From Acetobacteraceae bacterium (lineage in GTDB: Bacteria > Pseudomonadota > Alphaproteobacteria > Acetobacterales > Acetobacteraceae), in contig CANJXD010000230.1 of assembly GCA_947478535.1 (NCBI GenBank), positions 1 through 8,460 on the forward strand: a stretch of 8,460 bases of DNA, read 5' to 3'. Both the position numbers and the translations under genes were made by a program. Positions 5,132 to 8,460 of this stretch are shown piece after piece (within the stretch, counting starts at the first letter, position 1; every line of letters begins with the position of its first letter). The notes under the pieces were generated by a model. The model did not search any database. It saw only the letters and a list, made by a program, of their open reading frames with translations, and was not told where the DNA came from.

Positions 5132-5701
5132 GGCCTTCTGCCGCAACTTGGCGGGTTTGTCGGCCCAGCCTTCGGGAACCTGGCCAGCCTTGATGGCCGC
5201 CCGCTCCGCCTCGGTGTTGCGCTGCTTCGGCGCGGCGACAATGGTCGCATCCACGATCTGCCCGCCCATCGCCAGGTAACCCGCCGCTTTCAGCGTGGCA
5301 TCAAACCGCGCGAACAGCGTCTGCACCGCATCGGCGCGCTTCAGCGCCTCGCGGAAGTTCCAGATGGTGTTGGCGTCCGGCACCGCGTCGGCCAACCCCA
5401 GGCCGAGGAAGCGCATGAACGACAAGCGGTCCTTGATCAGGTACTCACAGCGCTCGTCCGACAGCCCCTACATCGCCTGCTGCAGCAGCACCTTGAACAT
5501 CAGCATATGGTCGAAGGCCGGGCGGCCGCCCTTGCTGCCATTGCCGCGCGGCACCGCCTGCGCCAACTCCGCTCGGAACTGCTCGAAGTTCACCAGGGCG
5601 GCTATGCGTTCCAGGTCATCGCCCTTGGCTGACAACTCCCGCAGCCGATCCGACATGTCAAAGAAGCCCGGTTGACCCGCCATCGCCGCCGCCCCGCTCA
5701 C
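5132..5701 (-). pseudogene. IS5-family transposase, 5' part, broken by an in-frame TAG and truncated by fusion
   Basis: The N-terminal part of an IS5-family DDE transposase is clear: GQPGFFDMSDRLRELSAKGD, FEQFRAELAQAV, GGRPAFDHMLMFKVLLQQAM, then SFMRFLGLGLADAVPDANTI, WNFREAL, and GGQIVDATIVAAPKQRNTEA with the first catalytic aspartate (IVDATIV). The start is the GTG at 5701 or, more like relatives, the ATG at 5683. A TAG at 5468-5470 stands where relatives have a tyrosine (QAMYGLSDE), and the frame is unchanged on both sides, so one base change (TAC to TAG) explains it. After KPAKLRQK the usual DRDARWT continuation is missing and methylase sequence follows in frame. The second catalytic D and the E are lost. 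Not functional. Confidence 0.85.
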
Positions 5702-5745
5702 CAGGGGATCCGTGAATCAGCCCGGCGCCGCGTGAGCAAAGGGTT

Positions 5746-5761
5746 TCTGGAGGCGTCCAGA
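5746..5761. repeat. Short palindrome TCTGGA-GGCG-TCCAGA near the IS5 start
   Basis: A perfect 6-bp inverted repeat with a 4-nt loop lies between the IS5 transposase start and the end of the transporter operon. The run GGGTTTCTGGAGGCG (5741-5755) would suit an IS5-type terminal sequence, and the missing other end fits truncation of the element. It could equally be a weak hairpin terminator for the permease operon, which ends at 5808. I cannot separate these two readings. Confidence 0.3.
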
Positions 5762-5762
5762 G

Positions 5763-5793
5763 GGGCAATCAGCCTGGGCAATCAGTCTGGGCA
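5763..5793. repeat. 13-bp tandem repeat next to the permease gene end
   Basis: GGGCAATCAGCCT (5763-5775) is followed directly by GGGCAATCAGTCT (5776-5788), 12 of 13 identical, and then a partial third GGGCA. It lies 20 bp beyond the permease stop codon. Its role is unknown. It may be a chance duplication at the IS boundary. Confidence 0.6.
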
Positions 5794-5807
5794 CGCGGCA
5801 CAGACGC

Positions 5808-6683
5808 TTAGCGCAGCGTCGGGTCCAGCCGGTCTCGCAGCCAATCCCCGATGAGGGAGACGGACAGCGTCGTCAGCACGATCGTCGACGCCGGCGCCAG
5901 CAGGATCCATGGCGCACGCGTCAGGTATTCGCGGCCGTAGCCCACCATGGAGCCGAGCGAGGTCGCCGGCGGCTGCACGCCGAGGCCGAGGAAGGACAGC
6001 CCGCTTTCCAGCAGGATGATCTCCGGGAAGGCCAGCGTCATCGAGACGATGAGGGTGGAGGCGATGTTGGGCAGCACATGCCGCCCGTAGATCCGCCAGG
6101 GGGAGGCGCCGAGCTGGCGCACCGCCGCGGCATAGCCCTGCGCGCCGGCCGAAAGCGCCAGGCCGCGCGCGATGCGGGCGTAGCGTTCCCAGGCATGCAG
6201 GCCGAGCAGGCAGATCAGCAGCGGCATCGAATTGCCGAAGAAGGCGAGCACCGCCAGCGCCAGGATCAGGAAGGGCAGGCTGGCGGAGAAATCGACCAGC
6301 GCCAGCACGGCCTGCTCCACCAGCCCTCGGAAATGCGCCGCCAGGAAGCCGAGCGAGGTGCCGACCAGCGCGCCGATGATGGTGGCGCCGAAGGCGATCA
6401 GCAGGCTGGTGCGGATGGAGTAGATGAGGCGCGAGAGAACGTCCCGCCCCAGCTCATCCGTGCCCAGAGGATGCAGCCAGGTGCCGCCCAGCCCGATCGG
6501 CGGCGACAGCCGGTTGCGAAGATCGAGCGCGGTATAGGCATAGGGGCTGACGAGATCGGCCAGCACGGCGATGCCGAGCATGACCACCAGCCAGGTGATG
6601 CCGGCGATAACCACCGGCGGCATGGCGGCCTGGCGCCGGACAGGGGGTGCCGCGATGACGGCGGGCAGGGCTGCATCCGACAT
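5808..6683 (-). CDS. dppC: Dipeptide/oligopeptide ABC transporter permease, DppC-like
   Basis: This is the second inner-membrane permease of a peptide/nickel-type (Dpp/Opp) ABC importer. With the ATG at 6683 it has 291 residues, the usual length. An N-terminal segment (VIAGITWLVVMLGIAVLADL) is the first transmembrane helix, followed by the periplasmic stretch with LHPLGTDELGRDVLSRLIYS, the diagnostic DppC motif G-T-D-x-x-G-R-D. Several hydrophobic helices follow. The EAA loop that contacts the ATPase is AVRQLGASPWRIYGRHVLPN, and the C-terminal ESGLSFLGLGVQPPATSLGS matches the family. The end GDWLRDRLDPTLR is also typical. The start at 6683 lies 4 nt after the DppB-like stop. The frame is open further upstream (to 6740), but that part only reads through the previous gene. 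The substrate is unknown, so the symbol marks family only. Confidence 0.93.
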   Translation of the reverse strand: MSDAALPAVIAAPPVRRQAAMPPVVIAGITWLVVMLGIAVLADLVSPYAYTALDLRNRLSPPIGLGGTWLHPLGTDELGRDVLSRLIYSIRTSLLIAFGATIIGALVGTSLGFLAAHFRGLVEQAVLALVDFSASLPFLILALAVLAFFGNSMPLLICLLGLHAWERYARIARGLALSAGAQGYAAAVRQLGASPWRIYGRHVLPNIASTLIVSMTLAFPEIILLESGLSFLGLGVQPPATSLGSMVGYGREYLTRAPWILLAPASTIVLTTLSVSLIGDWLRDRLDPTLR

Positions 6684-6687
6684 TGGC

Positions 6688-7623
6688 TCAGGCCCCCGCG
6701 CGCTTCGGCTGGCTGCGCAAGCGCGGGTCCAGCACCCCATAGAGAAGATCGACGACCAGGTTGGCCGAGACCATGGTGATGGCGACCAACAGCAGGATGC
6801 ACTGCACCACCGCGAGGTCCCGGTTGGCGACGGCGACCACCAGCAGCCGCCCGACGCCAGGCCAGGAGAAGACGCTTTCCACCACCACCGCGCCGGCGAT
6901 CAGGCTGCCCATCATGAAGCCGATGATGGTCACCGTGGGGATCGCCGCATTCGGCAGCGCATGGCCGGTGACGACAGCGCGCCACGGCACGCCCTTCGCG
7001 CTGGCGGTGCGGATATAGGGCTGGCCGAGCACTTCCAGCATCGCGCTCCGCGTAAACCGCGCCAGCACCGCGGCACCACCCACCCCCAGCGTGATGACCG
7101 GCAGGATCGCATGCCGCCAGCTTTCCTGCCCACCGGAAGGCAGCCACCCCAGCTGCACCGCGAAGACCAGCACCAGCAGCAGGCCGAGCACGAAGGATGG
7201 CACGGTGAAGCCGGCGACGGCCACCACCATCACCATGCGGTCGATGAGGGAATTGCGATGCAGCGCCGCCGTGATGCCGGCGGGGACGCCGAGGCCGAGC
7301 TTGATCAGCAGGGCCGGCAGCGTCAGCGCCAGCGTCGCCGGGATACGTTCTGCCACCAGCACGATGGCGTCACGCCCATCGCGCATCGAACGCCCGAGAT
7401 CGCCGGACAGGATAGCGCCGAAATAATGCAGGTATTGCAGCCAGACCGGCTGGTCGAGGCCCCAGGCGATACGGAACGCGGCCACCGCTTCCGGCGGCGC
7501 ATCCGCCCCCATGATGATCTGCGCCGGGTCGCCCGACAGGCGCAGCACGACGAAGGCGAAGGTGACGACCATGGCGATGGTCAGCGCGGCGCGCAGCAGG
7601 CGGGAGGCGGTGAAACGCAGCAT
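6688..7623 (-). CDS. dppB: Dipeptide/oligopeptide ABC transporter permease, DppB-like
   Basis: This is the first permease of the same importer: 311 residues from the ATG at 7623 (MLRFTASRLLRAALTIAMVV), whose start is the first transmembrane helix. The usual DppB landmarks follow: LSGDPAQ, WGLDQPVWLQYLHYFGAILS, GDLGRSMRDGR, then ERIPATLALTLPALLI. The EAA loop is YIRTASAKGVPWRAVVTGHA followed by LPNAAIPTV. FSWPGVGRLLVVAVANRDLA and the C-terminal VVDLLYGVLDPRLR are also conserved in the family. The frame is open upstream to 7920, but those codons lie inside the ATPase gene and are not homologous. The ATPase stop and this start are arranged TGATATG, 1 nt apart, so translation is probably coupled. 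Confidence 0.93.
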   Translation of the reverse strand: MLRFTASRLLRAALTIAMVVTFAFVVLRLSGDPAQIIMGADAPPEAVAAFRIAWGLDQPVWLQYLHYFGAILSGDLGRSMRDGRDAIVLVAERIPATLALTLPALLIKLGLGVPAGITAALHRNSLIDRMVMVVAVAGFTVPSFVLGLLLVLVFAVQLGWLPSGGQESWRHAILPVITLGVGGAAVLARFTRSAMLEVLGQPYIRTASAKGVPWRAVVTGHALPNAAIPTVTIIGFMMGSLIAGAVVVESVFSWPGVGRLLVVAVANRDLAVVQCILLLVAITMVSANLVVDLLYGVLDPRLRSQPKRAGA

Positions 7624-7624
7624 A

Positions 7625-8460
7625 TCAGGCAGCCCTTTCCAGAACCGCTCTCGCCAGGGCGGGCACGCCGCGGCCCGCCGGCGCCTCGCCATGCGCGACA
7701 TGGCAGGCGACGAGGCGTCCATCGCTGCTGCGGGGCTTGAGCAGCGGCGCGCGGGCGGCGCAGAGGGCACTGGCCACCGGGCAGCGCGGGTGGAAGGCGC
7801 AGCCGGAAGGCCGGTCCGCGGGGTTCGGCGGGTCCCCTTGCAGGATGGTGCGCCGGCCAGTTCGCCCGGGCTGCGGAATGGCGGAGACGAGCGCCCGCGC
7901 ATAGGGATGCGCGGGTTCATGCAGCACTGCGTCCGGCTCTCCTTCCTCCACGATCCGGCCGAGATACATCACGGCGACGCGGTGGCTGACCTGTCGCACG
8001 GCGCGCAGATCATGGCTGACGAAGAGCATCCCCATGCCGAAGCTCTCCTGCAGTTCGACCAGCAGGTTCATCACCTGGGCCTGGATCGAGACATCGAGCG
8101 CGCTGATCGGCTCATCGCAGACCAGCAGCGCGGGTTCGGTCGCCAAGGCGCGGGCGAGCACGGCGCGCTGACGCTGGCCGCCGGAGAGTTCATGCGGATA
8201 GCGCGCCCCCTGGTCCACCCGGAGACCGACCGCCTTCAGCAAGTCAATCACGCGATCGGCGCGCTGCGATGCATCGCCGATGCCGTGAATCTCCAGGGGT
8301 TCCGAGATCTGTGCCGCGATGGGCAGCCGCCGGTCGAGCGCGCCGAGCGGGTCCTGGAACACCATCTGCATCCGCGCGCGTTGCTTGCGCCAGGCGGTGC
8401 TGCCCAGCGGCGGCATGGACTGGCCCTCGAAGGAGACACTGCCTTCATCCGGCGTCTCCA
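7625..8460 (-). CDS. Peptide ABC transporter ATP-binding protein, DppF/OppF-like (5' end outside window)
   Basis: This is the nucleotide-binding subunit that energises the importer on the cytoplasmic face. The frame is open to the window edge: upstream of the internal ATG at 8416 it continues ETPDEGSVSFEGQS, the typical sequence before the Q-loop, so 8416 is not the start. Visible motifs in order are the Q-loop (MQMVFQDP), the signature HELSGGQRQR, Walker B LLVCDEPISALD, and the H-loop FVSHDL. The C-terminal oligopeptide-transporter extension HPYARALVSAIPQP ... GCAFHPRCPVASALC, with its cysteines, is also present. Walker A lies beyond 8460. The Q-loop sequence and gene order fit the DppF/OppF-type second ATPase, although the gene is only partly visible. 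It is followed by two permease genes with gaps of 1 and 4 nt, a single operon. Confidence 0.92.
   Translation of the reverse strand, partial: ETPDEGSVSFEGQSMPPLGSTAWRKQRARMQMVFQDPLGALDRRLPIAAQISEPLEIHGIGDASQRADRVIDLLKAVGLRVDQGARYPHELSGGQRQRAVLARALATEPALLVCDEPISALDVSIQAQVMNLLVELQESFGMGMLFVSHDLRAVRQVSHRVAVMYLGRIVEEGEPDAVLHEPAHPYARALVSAIPQPGRTGRRTILQGDPPNPADRPSGCAFHPRCPVASALCAARAPLLKPRSSDGRLVACHVAHGEAPAGRGVPALARAVLERAA

Noticed and set aside
6571..7740. Long + strand open frame (389 codons) opposite the permease genes
   Set aside because: It is rich in H, Q, R, D and G with no domain, and lies exactly antisense to two well-recognised permeases. Such frames are common opposite high-GC genes with strong third-position bias.

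Overview
The window is high-GC proteobacterial DNA. The genes present (an orphan Bug-type solute-binding protein, an IclR regulator, a Dpp/Opp transporter, and IS21 and IS5 elements) suggest an alphaproteobacterium, possibly of the Roseomonas/Acetobacteraceae type. That placement is inferred from style and gene content, not proven. The window is an accessory region: two intact functional blocks separated by mobile-element and prophage debris.

Left edge (1-655): the 3' end of an IS21-family element, comprising the C-terminal half of istB, a strong 18-bp hairpin, two 24-bp terminal tandem repeats, and an element end near 405. Next to it lies a small degenerate coding remnant that resembles a DUF3489 protein.

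Catabolic cassette (656-4027): a minus-strand operon runs from 3059 down to 656. It encodes a cupin thiol-dioxygenase-like protein, a tripartite-tricarboxylate-transporter-type (Bug/TctC) periplasmic binding protein, and a 2-keto-4-pentenoate hydratase-like enzyme of the fumarylacetoacetase superfamily. An IclR-family regulator is transcribed divergently from 3215. An AT-rich island at 3184-3221 holds a perfect 9-bp inverted repeat. It overlaps both the -35 and -10 of a plausible promoter for the minus-strand operon and also the likely iclR start codon. This is the layout expected for one regulator controlling itself and the operon.

Debris (4028-5807): a roughly 220-bp stretch with no gene, then a chain of broken minus-strand genes. 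An IS5-family transposase (from 5701) carries an in-frame TAG and is then fused in frame, near 5132, to the middle of a phage-type ParB/DNA-methylase protein. The methylase breaks off just after its catalytic SPPY motif (near 4684) and continues out of frame into the end of an unrecognised gene. That gene's stop overlaps a second, native methylase start (4588), which is itself fused to the C-terminus of a lambda-type phage portal protein. The segment reads as a rearranged prophage remnant joined to a truncated IS.

Right block (5808-8460): a tightly packed minus-strand dipeptide/oligopeptide ABC transporter operon consisting of an ATP-binding subunit (DppF/OppF-like, cut by the window edge), a DppB-like permease and a DppC-like permease, with gaps of 1 and 4 nt. 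The remaining ATPase and the binding protein would lie beyond 8460.

No convincing wholly new system is visible. The best candidates for a second look are the IclR-controlled cupin/Bug/hydratase cassette with its operator, and the multi-junction transposase-methylase-portal chimera.
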